Shown: positions 25,101 to 37,166 of the stretch, piece by piece
Position numbering within the stretch: position 1 is the stretch's first letter
Layout of the letters: each line of letters opens with the position of its first letter
Source of the DNA: Colletes latitarsis
Taxonomy: Eukaryota; Arthropoda; Insecta; Hymenoptera; Colletidae
Length of the DNA stretch: 64,000 nucleotides
Assembly (NCBI RefSeq): GCF_051014445.1
Contig: NW_027488370.1
Location: 6,448,001-6,512,000, forward strand
Reading direction: 5' to 3'
Position numbers and translations under genes: made by a program
The notes under the pieces: generated by a model
What the model was told of the DNA's origin: nothing
The model's database searches: none
Seen by the model: only the letters and a program-made list of their open reading frames with translations

Positions 25101-26525
25101 GTTGAACAGATCCTGGGTTTTTTCTGGTTTGGATCACGTAGTAGTGTGGTACCACACTGTAACAGTCCATTATACCTGGTTTGGATCAATATTTTAGAGG
25201 ATAACGCAAGTTAGGTCTAGGTTAGGTCTGGGATTTTCACTCATCAGACTCATACTTTCGCACACTTCACATACTCGTTGAACGGATCCTGGGTTTTTTC
25301 TGGTTTGGATCACGTAGTAATGTGGGACCACACTGAAACAGTCAATTAAACCTGCTTTCGATCAATATTTTAGAGAATAATTCATGTTAGGACTAGGTCA
25401 GGTCTGGGATTTGCTCTCATCAGGCTCATTCTTTCGCATATTTCTCATACTTGATGGCTAGATCCTGGGCTTTTTCTGGATTGCATCACGTAGTAACGAA
25501 GTACAACACTGAGACAGTCAATTAACCCTGGTTTCCATCAATACCTTAGAGGACAACGCAAGTTAGGTCTGGGATATGTCTGGGATTTGCCCTCATCAGG
25601 CTCATACTTTCGCGTTTTTCACATACTTGTTGAACAGATCCTGGGTTTTTTCTGGTTTGGATCACGTAGTAGTGTGGTACCACGCTGAAACAGTCCATTA
25701 AACCTGGTTTGGATCAATATTTTAGAGGATAACCCATGTTAGGTCTAGGTTAGGCCTGGGATTATCACTCATCAGACTCATACTTTCGCATTCTTCACAT
25801 ACTTGATGGCTAGATCCTGGGTTTTTTCTGGTTTGGATCACGTAGTAATGTGGTACCACACTGAAACAGTCGATTAAACCTGGTTTCGATCAATATTTTA
25901 GAGGATAACGCAAGTTAGCTCTAGGATATGTCTGGGATTTTCACTCATCAGACTCATACTTTCGCATTCTTCACATACTTGTTGAACGGATCCTGGGTTT
26001 TTTCTGGTTTGGATCACGTAGTCATGTGGTACCACACTGAAACAGTCGATTAAACCTGGTTTCGATCAATATTTTAGAGAATAATTCATGTTAGGTCAAG
26101 GTTAGGGCTGGGATTTGCCCTCATCAGGCTCATTCTTTCGCATATTTCTCAATCTTGATGGCTAGATCCTGGGCTTTTTCTGGATTGCATCACGTAGTAA
26201 TGTGGTACCACACTGAAACATTCAATTAAACCTGTTTTCGATTAATATTTTAGAGAATAATTCATGTTAGGTCTAGGATAGGTCGGGGATTTGCTCTCAT
26301 CAGGCTCATTCTTTCGCATATTTCCCATACATGTTGAACAGATCCTGGATTTTTTCGGGTTTGGATCACGTAGTAATGAAGTACAACACTGAAACAGTCA
26401 ATTAAACCTGGTTTCCATCAATATCTTAGAGGACAACGCAAGTTAGGTCTGGGATAGGTCTAGGATTTGCCCTCATCAGGCTCTTACTTTCGCATATTTC
26501 TCATACTTCATGGCTAGATCCTGGG
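22196..26525 (+). repeat. Block P, copy 1 (4.33 kb, nearly identical to copy 2)
   Basis: The sequence from CAATATTTTAGAGGACAACG near 22196 to about 26525 reappears at 27299-31628 with an offset of 5103 bp (29 monomers minus one base). By eye I find only a few differences, such as ACTGTAACAG at 25166 against ACTGAAACAG and CTGAGACAG against CTGAAACAG near 25510. Copy 1 is preceded by a CGAAACAGTC / TTTCTATCAATA monomer that copy 2 lacks. On the right it continues GGGTTATTTCTGG where copy 2 has GGGCTATTTCTGG. Confidence 0.85.
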
Positions 26526-27298
26526 TTATTTCTGGATTGGATCACGTAGTAAAGTGGTAACACACTGAAACATTCAATGGAACCAGGTCTGGATAAATAT
26601 TTTAGAGGATAACGCATCTTAGGTCTGGGTTAGGTCTACGATTTGCCCTCATCAGGCTCACAATTTAGCGTTTTTCACATACTTCTTGAACAGATCCTGG
26701 GCTTTCACTGGTTTGGCTCACGAAGTAGTGTGGTACATCACTGAAACAGTCCATTAAACCTGGTTTCGCTCAATATTTTAGAGGATAACGCATGTTAGGT
26801 CTAGGTTAGGTCTAGGATTTGCTCTCATCAGGCTCATTCTTTCGCATATTTCTCATACTTGATGGCTAGATCCTGGGCTATTTCAGGATTGGATCACGTA
26901 GTAATGTGGTACTACACTGGAACAGTCAATTAAACCTGGTTTTGATCAATATTTTAGAGAATAATTCATGTTAGGTCTAGGTTAGGTCAGGGATTTGCTC
27001 CCATCAGGCTCATTCTTTCGCATATTTCTCATACTTGATGGCTAGATCCTGGGCTTTTTCTGGATTGCATCACGTAGTAATGAAGTACAACACTGAAACA
27101 GTCAATTAAACCTGGTTTCCATCAATATTTTAGAGGACAACGCATGTTAGGTCTAGGTTAGGCCTGGGATTTGCTCTCATCAGGCCCATTCTTTCGCATA
27201 TTTCTCATACATGTTGAACAGATCCTGTGTTTTTTCTGGTTTGGATCACGAAGTAGTGTGGTACCACACTGAAACAGTCCATTAAACCTGGTTTCGCT
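26526..27298 (+). repeat. Satellite linker between the two P blocks
   Basis: About four and a half monomers join the P copies. They match 21070-21665 at spacings of 5456 then 5632 bp (31 then 32 monomers), including TTTCAGGATTGG and TACTACACTGGAACAG, so one monomer was gained or lost inside. One monomer reads GGCTTTCACTGGTTTGGCTC and GTGGTACATCACTG, variants I see only here. Confidence 0.65.
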
Positions 27299-30200
27299 CA
27301 ATATTTTAGAGGACAACGCATGTTAGGTCTAGGTTAGGCCTGGGATTTGCCCTCATCAGGCTCATACTGTCGCAGTTTTAACATACTTGTTGAACGGATA
27401 CTGGGTTTTTTCTGGTTTGGTTCACGTAGTAATGTGGTACCACACTGAAACATTCAATTAAACCTGGTCTTGATAAATATTTTAGAGGATAACGCATGTT
27501 AGGTTTGGGTTAGGTCTAGGATTTGCCCTCATCAGGCTCATACTTTCGCACATTTCTCATACTTCATGGCTAGATCCTGGGCTGCTTCTGGACTGTATCA
27601 CGTAGTAATGTGGTACCACGCTGAAACAGTCGATTAAACCTGGTTTCGATCAATATTTTAGAGGATAACGCAATTTAAGTCTGGGATAGGTCTGGGATTT
27701 GACCTCATCAGACTCATACCTTCGCATTCTTCACATACTTGTTGAACGGATCCTGGGTTTTTTCTGGTTTGGATCACGTAGTAATGTGGGACCACACTGA
27801 AACAGTAGACTAAACCTGGTTTCGATCAATATTTTAGAGGATAACGCATGTTAGGTCTAGGTTAGGCCTGGGATTTTCCCTCATCAGACTCATACTTTCG
27901 CATTCTTCACATACTTGTTGAACGGATCCTGGGTTTTTTCTGGTTTGGATCACGTAGTATTGTGGGACCACACTGAAGCAGTCAAGTAAACCTGGTTTCC
28001 ATCAATATTTTAGAGAATAATTCATGTTAGGTCTAGGTTAGGTCTGGGATTTGCTCTCATCAGGCTCATTCTTTCGCATATTTCTCATACATGTTGAACA
28101 GATACTGGGTTTTTTCTGGTTTGGATCACGTAGTAATGTGGGACCACACTGAAACAGTCGACTAAACCTGGTTTCGATCAATATTTTAGAGGATAACGCA
28201 TGTTAGGTCTAGGTTAGGCCTGGGATTTTCCCTCATCAGACTTATACTTTCGCATTCTTCACATACTTGTTGAACGGATCCTGGGTTTTTTCTGGTTTGG
28301 ATCACGTAGTATTGTGGGACCACACTGAAGTAGTCATGTAAACCTGGTTTCGATCAATATTTTAGAGAATAATTCATGTTAGGTCTAGGTTAGGTCTGGG
28401 ATTTGCTCTCATCAGGCTCATTCTTTCGCATATTTCTCATACATGTTAAACACATACTGGGTTTTTTCTGGTTTGGATCACGTAGTAATGTGGGACCACA
28501 CTGAAACAATCAATTAAACCTGATCTTGATAAATATTTTAGAGGATAACGCATGTTAGCTCTGGGTTAGGTCTGGGATTTGCTCTCATCAGGCTCTTACT
28601 TTCGCATATTTCTCATACTTCATGGCTAGATCCTGGGCTATTTCTGGATTGGATCACGTAGTAAAGTGGTACCACACTGAAACATTCAATGAAACCTGGT
28701 CTTGATAAATATTTTAGAGGATAACGCATGTTAGGTCTGGGTTAGGTCTAGGATTTGCCCTCATCAGGCTCATACTTTCACATTCTTCACATACTTGTTG
28801 AACTGACCCTGAGTTTTTTCTGGTTTGGATCACGTAGTAATGTGGTACCACACTGAAACAGTCAATGAAACCTGGTTTCCATCACTATTTTAGAGGACAG
28901 CGCATGTTAGGTCTAGGTTAGGCCTGGGATTTTCACTCATCAGACTCATACTTTCGCATTCTTCACATACTTGTTGACTGATCCTGAGTTTTTTCTGGTT
29001 TGGATCACGTAGTATTGTAGTACCACACTGAAACAGTCAATGAAACCTGGTTTCCATCACTATTTTAGAGGACAGCGCATGTTAGGTCTAGGTTAGGCCT
29101 GGGATTTTCACTCATCAGACTCATACTTTTGCATTCGTCACAAACTTGTTGAACGGATCCTGGGTTTTTTCTGGTTTGGATCACGTAGTAATGTGGTACC
29201 ACACTGAAACAGTCCATTAAACCTGGTCTTGATAAATATTTTAGAGAATAATTCATGTTAGGTCTAGGATAGGTCGGGGATTTGCTCTCATCAGGCTCAT
29301 TCTTTCGCATATTTCCCATACATGTTGAACAGATCCTGGGTTTTTTCGGGTTTGGATCACGTAGTAATGAAGTACAACACTGAAACAGTCAATTAAACCT
29401 GGTTTCCATCAATATCTTAGAGGATAACGCAAGTTAGGTCTGGGATAGTTCTAGGAATTGCCCTCATCAGGCTCTTACTTTCGCATATTTCTCATACTTC
29501 ATGGCTAGATCCTGGGCTATATCTGGATAGGATCACGTAGTAAAGTGGTACCACACTGAAACATTCAATGAAACCTGGTCTGGATAAATATTTTAGAGGT
29601 TAACGCATCTTAGGTCTGGGTTAGGTCTAAGATTTGCCCTCATCAGGCTCACAGTTTAGCGTCTTTCACATACTTGTTTAACGGATCCTGGGTTTTTTCT
29701 GGTTTGGATCACGTAGTAATGTGATACCACACTGAAACGGTCAATTAAACCTGGTTTCGATCAATATTTTAGAGAATAATTCATGTTAGGTCAAGGTTAG
29801 GTCTGGGATTTGCTCTCATCAGGCTCATTCTTTCGCATATTTCTCATACTTCATGGCTAGATCCTGGGCTGTTTCTGGATTGTATCACGTAGTAATGTGG
29901 TACCACGCTGAAACAGTCAATTAAAACTGGTTTCGCTCAATATTTTAGAGGATAACGCATGTTAGGTCTAGGTTAGGTCTGGGATTTTCTCTCATCAGGC
30001 TCATTCTTTCGCATATTTCTCATACTTGATGGCTAGATCCTGGGCTTTTCCTGGATTGCATCACGTAGTAATGTAGTACCACACTGAAGCAGTCAATGAA
30101 ACCTGGTGTCGATCAATATTTTAGAGGATAACGCAAGTTAAGTCTGGGATTGGTCTGGGATTTGACCTCATCAGACTCATACTTTCGCACACTTCACATA

Positions 30201-31628
30201 CCCGTTGAACAGATCCTGGGTTTTTTCTGGTTTGGATCACGTAGTAGTGTGGTACCACACTGAAACAGTCCATTATACCTGGTTTGGATCAATATTTTAG
30301 AGGATAACGCAAGTTAGGTCTAGGTTAGGTCTGGGATTTTCACTCATCAGACTCATACTTTCGCACACTTCACATACTCGTTGAACGGATCCTGGGTTTT
30401 TTCTGGTTTGGATCACGTAGTAATGTGGGACCACACTGAAACAGTCAATTAAACCTGCTTTCGATCAATATTTTAGAGAATAATTCATGTTAGGACTAGG
30501 TCAGGTCTGGGATTTGCTCTCATCAGGCTCATTCTTTCGCATATTTCTCATACTTGATGGCTAGATCCTGGGCTTTTTCTGGATTGCATCACGTAGTAAC
30601 GAAGTACAACACTGAAACAGTCAATTAACCCTGGTTTCCATCAATACCTTAGAGGACAACGCAAGTTAGGTCTGGGATATGTCTGGGATTTGCCCTCATC
30701 AGGCTCATACTTTCGCGTTTTTCACATACTTGTTGAACAGATCCTGGGTTTTTTCTGGTTTGGATCACGTAGTAGTGTGGTACCACGCTGAAACAGTCCA
30801 TTAAACCTGGTTTGGATCAATATTTTAGAGGATAACCCATGTTAGGTCTAGGTTAGGCCTGGGATTATCACTCATCAGACTCATACTTTCGCATTCTTCA
30901 CATACTTGATGGCTAGATCCTGGGTTTTTTCTGGTTTGGATCACGTAGTAATGTGGTACCACACTGAAACAGTCGATTAAACCTGGTTTCGATCAATATT
31001 TTAGAGGATAACGCAAGTTAGCTCTAGGATATGTCTGGGATTTTCACTCATCAGACTCATACTTTCGCATTCTTCACATACTTGTTGAACGGATCCTGGG
31101 TTTTTTCTGGTTTGGATCACGTAGTCATGTGGTACCACACTGAAACAGTCGATTAAACCTGGTTTCGATCAATATTTTAGAGAATAATTCATGTTAGGTC
31201 AAGGTTAGGGCTGGGATTTGCCCTCATCAGGCTCATTCTTTCGCATATTTCTCAATCTTGATGGCTAGATCCTGGGCTTTTTCTGGATTGCATCACGTAG
31301 TAATGTGGTACCACACTGAAACATTCAATTAAACCTGTTTTCGATTAATATTTTAGAGAATAATTCATGTTAGGTCTAGGATAGGTCGGGGATTTGCTCT
31401 CATCAGGCTCATTCTTTCGCATATTTCCCATACATGTTGAACAGATCCTGGATTTTTTCGGGTTTGGATCACGTAGTAATGAAGTACAACACTGAAACAG
31501 TCAATTAAACCTGGTTTCCATCAATATCTTAGAGGACAACGCAAGTTAGGTCTGGGATAGGTCTAGGATTTGCCCTCATCAGGCTCTTACTTTCGCATAT
31601 TTCTCATACTTCATGGCTAGATCCTGGG
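27299..31628 (+). repeat. Block P, copy 2
   Basis: This is the partner of 22196-26525. Private changes include GCGTCTTTCAC with TTGTTTAACGG near 29660-29680 and ACTGAAGCAG near 30085. Beyond its right end, 31628-32577 matches 17320-18272 instead, at an offset of 14306 bp. That is 80 monomers plus about 226 bp, the extra being the retroposon and its duplicated target lying between. The region is therefore a mosaic of exchanges with the older series at 15.2-18.3 kb. Confidence 0.85.
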
Positions 31629-32459
31629 CTATTTCTGGATTGGATCACGTAGTAAGGTGGTACCACACTGAAACATTCAATGAAACCTGGTCTGGATAAA
31701 TATTTTAGAGGATAACGCATCTTAGGTCTGGGTTAGGTCTAAGATTTGCCCTCATCAGGCTCACAGTTTAGCGTTTTTCACATACTTGTTGAACAGATCC
31801 TGGGTTTTTTCTGGTTTGGACCACGAAGTAGTGTGGGACCACACTGAAACAGTCAATTGAACCTGATTCGATCAATATTTTAGAGAGTAATTCATGTTAG
31901 GTCTAGTTTAGGCCTGGGATTTGCCCTCGTCAGGCTCATACTTTCGCATATTTCTCATACTTCATGGCTAGATCCTGGGCGATTTCTGGATTGGATCACG
32001 TAGTAATGTGGTACCACACTGAAACTGTCAATTAAACCTGGTTTCGATCAATATTTTAGAGGATAACGCAAGTTAGCTCTGGGATATGTCTGGGATTTGC
32101 CCTCATCAGGCTCATACTTTCGCGTTTTTCACACACTTGTTGAACAGATCCTGGGTTTTTTCTGGTTTGGATCACGTAGTAGTGTGGTACCACGCTGAAA
32201 CAGTCCATTAAACCTGGTTTGGATCAATATTTTAGAGGATAACGCATGTTAGGTCTAGGTTAGGTCTGGGATTTTCACTCATCAGACACATACTATCGCA
32301 TTCTTCACATACTTGTTGAACGGATCCTGGTTTTTTTCTGGTTTGGATCACGTAGTCATGTGGTACCACACTGAAACAGTCGATTAAACCTGGTTTCGAT
32401 CAATATTTTAGAGAATAATTCATGTTAGGTCAAGGTTAGGTCTGGGATTTGCCCTCATC

Positions 32460-34755
32460 AGGCTCATTCTTTCGCATATTTCTCAATCTTGATGGCTAGA
32501 TCCTGGGCTTTTTCTGGATTGCATCACGTAGTAATGTGGTACTACACTGAAACATTCAATTAAACCTGTTTTCGATTAATATTTTAGAGAATAATTCATG
32601 TTAGGTCTAGGATAGGTCTGGGATTTGCTCTCATCAGGCTGATTCTTTCGCATATTTCTCATACATGTTGAACAGATCCTAGGTTTTTTCGGGTTTGGAT
32701 CACATAGTAATGAAGTACAACACTGAAACAGTCAATTAAACATGGTTTCCATCAATATCTTAGAGGACAACGCAAGTTAGGTCTGGGATAGGTCTAGGAT
32801 TTGCCCTCATCAGGCTCTTACTTTCGCATATTTCTCATACTTCATGGCTAGATCCTGGGTTATTTCTGGATTGGATCACGTAGTAAAGTGGTAACACACT
32901 GAAACATTCAATGGAACCTGGTCTGGATAAATATTTTAGAGGATAACGCATCTTATGTCTGGGTTAGGTCTAAGATTTGCCCTCATCAGGCTCACAATTT
33001 AGCGTTTTTCACATACTTCTTGAACAGATCCTGGGCTTTCTCTGGTTTGGATCACGAAGTAGTGTGGTACCTCATTGAAACAGTCCATTAAACCTGGTTT
33101 CGCTCAATATTTTAGAGGATAACGCATGTTAGGTCTAGGTTAGGTCTGGGATTTGCTCTCATCAGGCTCATTCTTTCGCATATTTCTCATACTTGATGGC
33201 TAGATCCTGGGCTTTTTCTGGATTGCATCACGTAGTAATGTAGTACCACACTGAACCAGTCAATGAAACCTGGTTTCCATCAATATTTTAGAGGACAACG
33301 CAAGTTAGGTCTAGGTGAGGCCTGAGATTTTCACTGATCAGACTCATACTTTCGCATTCTTCACATACTTGTTGAACGGATCCTGGGTTTTTTCTGGTTT
33401 TGATCACGTAGTAGTGTGGTACCATACTGAAACATTCAATTAAACCTGGTCTTGATAAATATTTTAGAGAATAACGCATGTTAGGTCTGGGTTAGGTCCA
33501 GGATTTGTCCTCATCAGGCTCATACTTTCGCATATTTCTCATACTTCATGGCTAGATCCTGGGCTATTTCTGGATTGGATCACGTAGTAATGTGGTACTA
33601 CACTGGAACAGTCAATTAAACCTGGTTTTGATCAATATTTTAGAGAATAATTCATGTTAGGTCTAGGTTAGGTCAGGGATTTGCTCCCATCAGGCTCATT
33701 CTTTCGCATATTTCTCATACTTGATGGCTAGATCCTGGGCTTTTTCTGGATTGCATCACGTAGTAATGAAGTACAACACTGAAACAGTCAATTAAACCTG
33801 GTTTCCATCAATATTTTAGAGGACAACGCATGTTAGGTCTAGGTTAGGCCTGGGATTTGCTCTCATCAGGCCCATTCTTTCGCATGTTTCTCATACATGT
33901 TGAACAGATCCTGGGTTTTTTCTGGTTTGGATCACGAAGTAGTGTGGTACCACACTGAAACAGTCCATTAAACCTGGTTTCGCTCAATATTACAGAGGAT
34001 AACGCATGTAAGGTCTAGGTTAGGTCTGGGATTTGCTCTCATCAGGCTCATTCTTTCGCATTTTTCTCATACTTGATGGCTAGATCCTGGGTTTTTTCTG
34101 GATTGGATCACGTAGTAATGTGGTACCACACTGAAACAGTCGATTAAACCTGGTTTTGATCAATATTTTAGAGGATAACGCAAGTTAAGTCTGGGATTGG
34201 TCTGGGATTTGACCTGATCAGACTCATACTTTCGCACACTTCACATACTCGCTGAACAGATCCTGGGTTATTTTCTGGTTTGGATCACATAGTAATGTGG
34301 TACCACACTGAAACAGTCGATTAAACCAGGTTTCGATCAATATTTTTGAGGATAACGCATGTTAGGTCTAGGTTAGGCCTGGGATTTTCACTCATCAGAC
34401 TCATACTTTCGCATTCTTCACATACTTGTTGAACGGATCCTGGGTTTTTTCTGGTTTGGATCACGTAGTAATGTGGGACCAAACTGAAACAGTCAATTCA
34501 ACCTGGTTTCGATCAATATTTTAGAGAATAATTCATGTTAGGTCTAGGTTAGGTCTGGGATTTGCTCTCATCAGGCACATTCTTTCGCATATTTCTCAAA
34601 CTTGATGGCTAGATCCTGGGCTTTATCTGGATTGCATCACGTAGTAATGTGGTACCACACTGAAACTTTCAATTAAACCAGGTCTTGATAAATATTTTAG
34701 AGGCTAACGCATGTTAGGTCTGGGTTAGGTCTAGGATTTGCCCTCATCAGGCTCA
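32460..34755 (+). repeat. Segment A, outer copy
   Basis: This segment, about 13 monomers, matches 44080-46376, 49712-52008 and 55344-57640 at offsets of 11621, 17253 and 22885 bp. Diagnostic monomers include AGGCTGATTCTTTCG, GATCCTAGGTTTTTTCGGG, GTAAAGTGGTAACACACTG, CACTGAACCAGTC and CTCGCTGAACAG. It is the only one of these four copies outside the 5632-bp tandem. It retains CACATACTTCTTG where the first two tandem copies have CATATACTTCTTG. Confidence 0.85.
33951..33966. other. 16-bp perfect palindrome in J-type monomer (example)
   Basis: AGTGTGGTACCACACT is its own reverse complement and contains a KpnI site. It occurs wherever a monomer reads GAAGTAGTGTGGTACCACAC or the equivalent. In the commonest J form, TAATGTGGTACCACACTG, the palindrome is 12 bp, and in GTGGTACCACGCTG forms 10 bp. 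D-type monomers (GAAGTACAAC) and GTGGGACCAC forms lack it. Function is unknown. Confidence 0.85.
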
Positions 34756-36990
34756 TACTTTCGCATATTTCTCATACTTCATGGCTAGATCCTGGGCTTT
34801 TTCTGGATTGCGTCACGTAGTAAAGTGGTACCACACTGAAACATGCAATGAAACCTGGTTTCGATCAATATTTTAGAGGATAACGCATGTTAGGTCTAGG
34901 TTAGGCCTGGGATTTTCCCTCATCAGACTCATACTTTCGCATTCTTCACATACTTGTTGAACGGATCCTGGGTTTTTTCTGGTTTGGATCACGTAGTATT
35001 GTGGGACCACACTGAAGCAGTCAAGTAAACCTGGTTTCCATCAATATTTTAGAGAATAATTCATGTTAGGTCTAGGTTAGGTCTGGGATTTGCTCTCATC
35101 AGGCACATTCTTTCGCATATTTCTCATACATGTTGAACAGATACTGGGTTTTTTCTGGTTTGGATCACGTAGTAATGTGGGACCACACTGAAACAGTCGA
35201 CTAAACCTGGTTTCGATCAATATTTTAGAGGATAACGCATGTTAGGTCTAGGTTAGGCCTGGGATTTTCCCTCATCAGACTTATACTTTCGCATTCTTCA
35301 CATACTTGTTGAACGGATCCTGGGTTTTTTCTGGTTTGGATCACGTAGTATTGTGGGACCACACTGAAGCAGTCATGTAAACCTGGTTTCGATCAATATT
35401 TTAGAGAATAATTCATGTTAGGTCTAGGTTAGGTCTGGGATTTGCTCTCATCAGGCTCATTCTTTCGCATATTTCTCATACATGTTGAACACATACTGGG
35501 TTTTTTCTGGTTTGGATCACGTAGTAATGTGGGACCACACTGAAACAATCAATTAAACCTGATCTTGATAAATATTTTAGAGGATAACGCATGTTAGCTC
35601 TGGGTTAGGTCTAGGATTTGCTCTCATCAGGCTCTTACTTTCGCATATTTCTCATACTTGATGGCTAGATCCTGGGCTTTTTCTGGATTGCATCACGTAG
35701 TAATGAAGTACAACACTGAAACAGTCAATTGAACCTGGTTTCGATCAATATTTTAGAGAATAATTCATGTTAAGTCTAGGTTAGGTCTGGGATTTGCTCT
35801 CATCAGGCTCATTCTTTCGCATATTTCTCATACTTGATGGCTAGATCCTGGGCTTTTTCTGAATTGCATCACGTAGTAATGAAGTACAACACTGAAACAG
35901 TCAATTAAACCTGGTTTCCATCAATATTCTAGAGGACAACGCATGTTAGGTCTAGGTTAGGCCTGGGATTTGCCCTCATCAGAGTCATACTGTCGCAGTT
36001 TTAACATACTTGTTGAACGGATCCTGGGTTTTTTCTGGTTTGGTTCACGTAGTAATGTGGTACCACACTGAAACATTCAATTAAACCTTTTCTTGATAAA
36101 TATTTTAGAGGATAACGCATGTTAGGTTTGGGTTAGGTCTGAGGTTTGGCCCTCATCAGGCTTATACTTTCGCATATTTCTCATACTTCATGGCTAGATC
36201 CTGGGCTGTTTCTGGATTGTATCAGGTAGTAAAGTGGTACCACACTGAAACATTCAATGAAACCTGCTCTGGATAAATATTTTAGAGGATAACGCATCTT
36301 AGGTCTGGGTTAGGTCTAAGATTTGCCCTCATCAGGCTCACAGTTTAGCGTTTTTCACATACTTCTAGAACAGATCCTGGGCTTTCTCTGGTTTGGATCA
36401 CGAAGTAGTGTGGTACCACACTGAAACAGTCCATTAAACCTGGTTTCGCTCAATATTTTAGAGGACAACGCAAGTTAGGTCTAGGTAAGGCCTCAGATTT
36501 TCACTGATCAGACTCATACTTTCGCATTCTTCACATACTTGTTGAACGGATCCTGGGTTTTTTCTGGTTTGGATCACGTCGTATTGTGGTACCACACAGA
36601 AACATTCAATTAAACCTGGTCTTGATAAATATTTTAGAGGATAACGCATGTTAGGTTTGGGTTAGGTCTAGGATTTGCCCTCATCAGGCTCATACTTTCG
36701 CATATTTCTCATACTTCATGGCTAGATCCTGGGCTGTTTCTGGATTGTATCATGTAGTAATGTGGCACCACGCTGAAACAGTCGATTAAACCTGGTTTCG
36801 ATCAATATTTTATAGGATAACGCAAGTTAAGTCTGGGATAGGTCTGGGATTTGACATCATCAGACTCATACTTTCGCGTTTTTCACATACTTGTTGAACA
36901 GATCCTGGGTTTTTTCTGGTTTGGATCACCTAGTAATATGGGACCACACGGAAACAGTCAAGTAAACCTGGTTTCGATCAATATTTTAGA

Positions 36991-37166
36991 GGATAACGCA
37001 TGTTAGGTCTAGGTTAGGCCTGGGATTTTCACTCATCAGACTCATACTTTCGCATTCTTCACATACTTGTTGAACGGATCCTGGGTTTTTTCTGGTTTGG
37101 ATCACGTAGTAATGTGGGACCACACTGAAGCATTCAATGAAACCTGGTCTGGATAAATATTTTAGA
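36991..37166 (+). repeat. Representative J-type satellite monomer (176 bp)
   Basis: This is an example of the first main monomer family. It starts at GGATAACGCATG, continues with the TTAGG block and a GGCCTGGGATTTTCACTC stretch, then TCGCATTCTTCACATACT, TTGTTGAACGGATCC (a BamHI site), TGGGTTTTTTCTGGTTTGG and ATCACGTAGTAATGTGG. The next GGATAACGCA lies exactly 176 bases on. Most J monomers carry GTGGTACCAC; this copy has the common GTGGGACCAC variant, which breaks the palindrome. The choice of start is arbitrary because the repeat is circularly permuted. Confidence 0.9.
37001..37023 (+). other. TTAGG-rich sub-block of the monomer (example)
   Basis: Most monomers contain two or more TTAGG words here, in the form TTAGGTCTAGG followed by TTAGGTCTGGG or TTAGGCCTGGG, i.e. 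an 11-bp unit repeated twice inside the 176-bp monomer. TTAGG is the ancestral arthropod telomere repeat. The resemblance is visible, but whether the monomer derives from telomeric DNA is conjecture. Confidence 0.6.
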
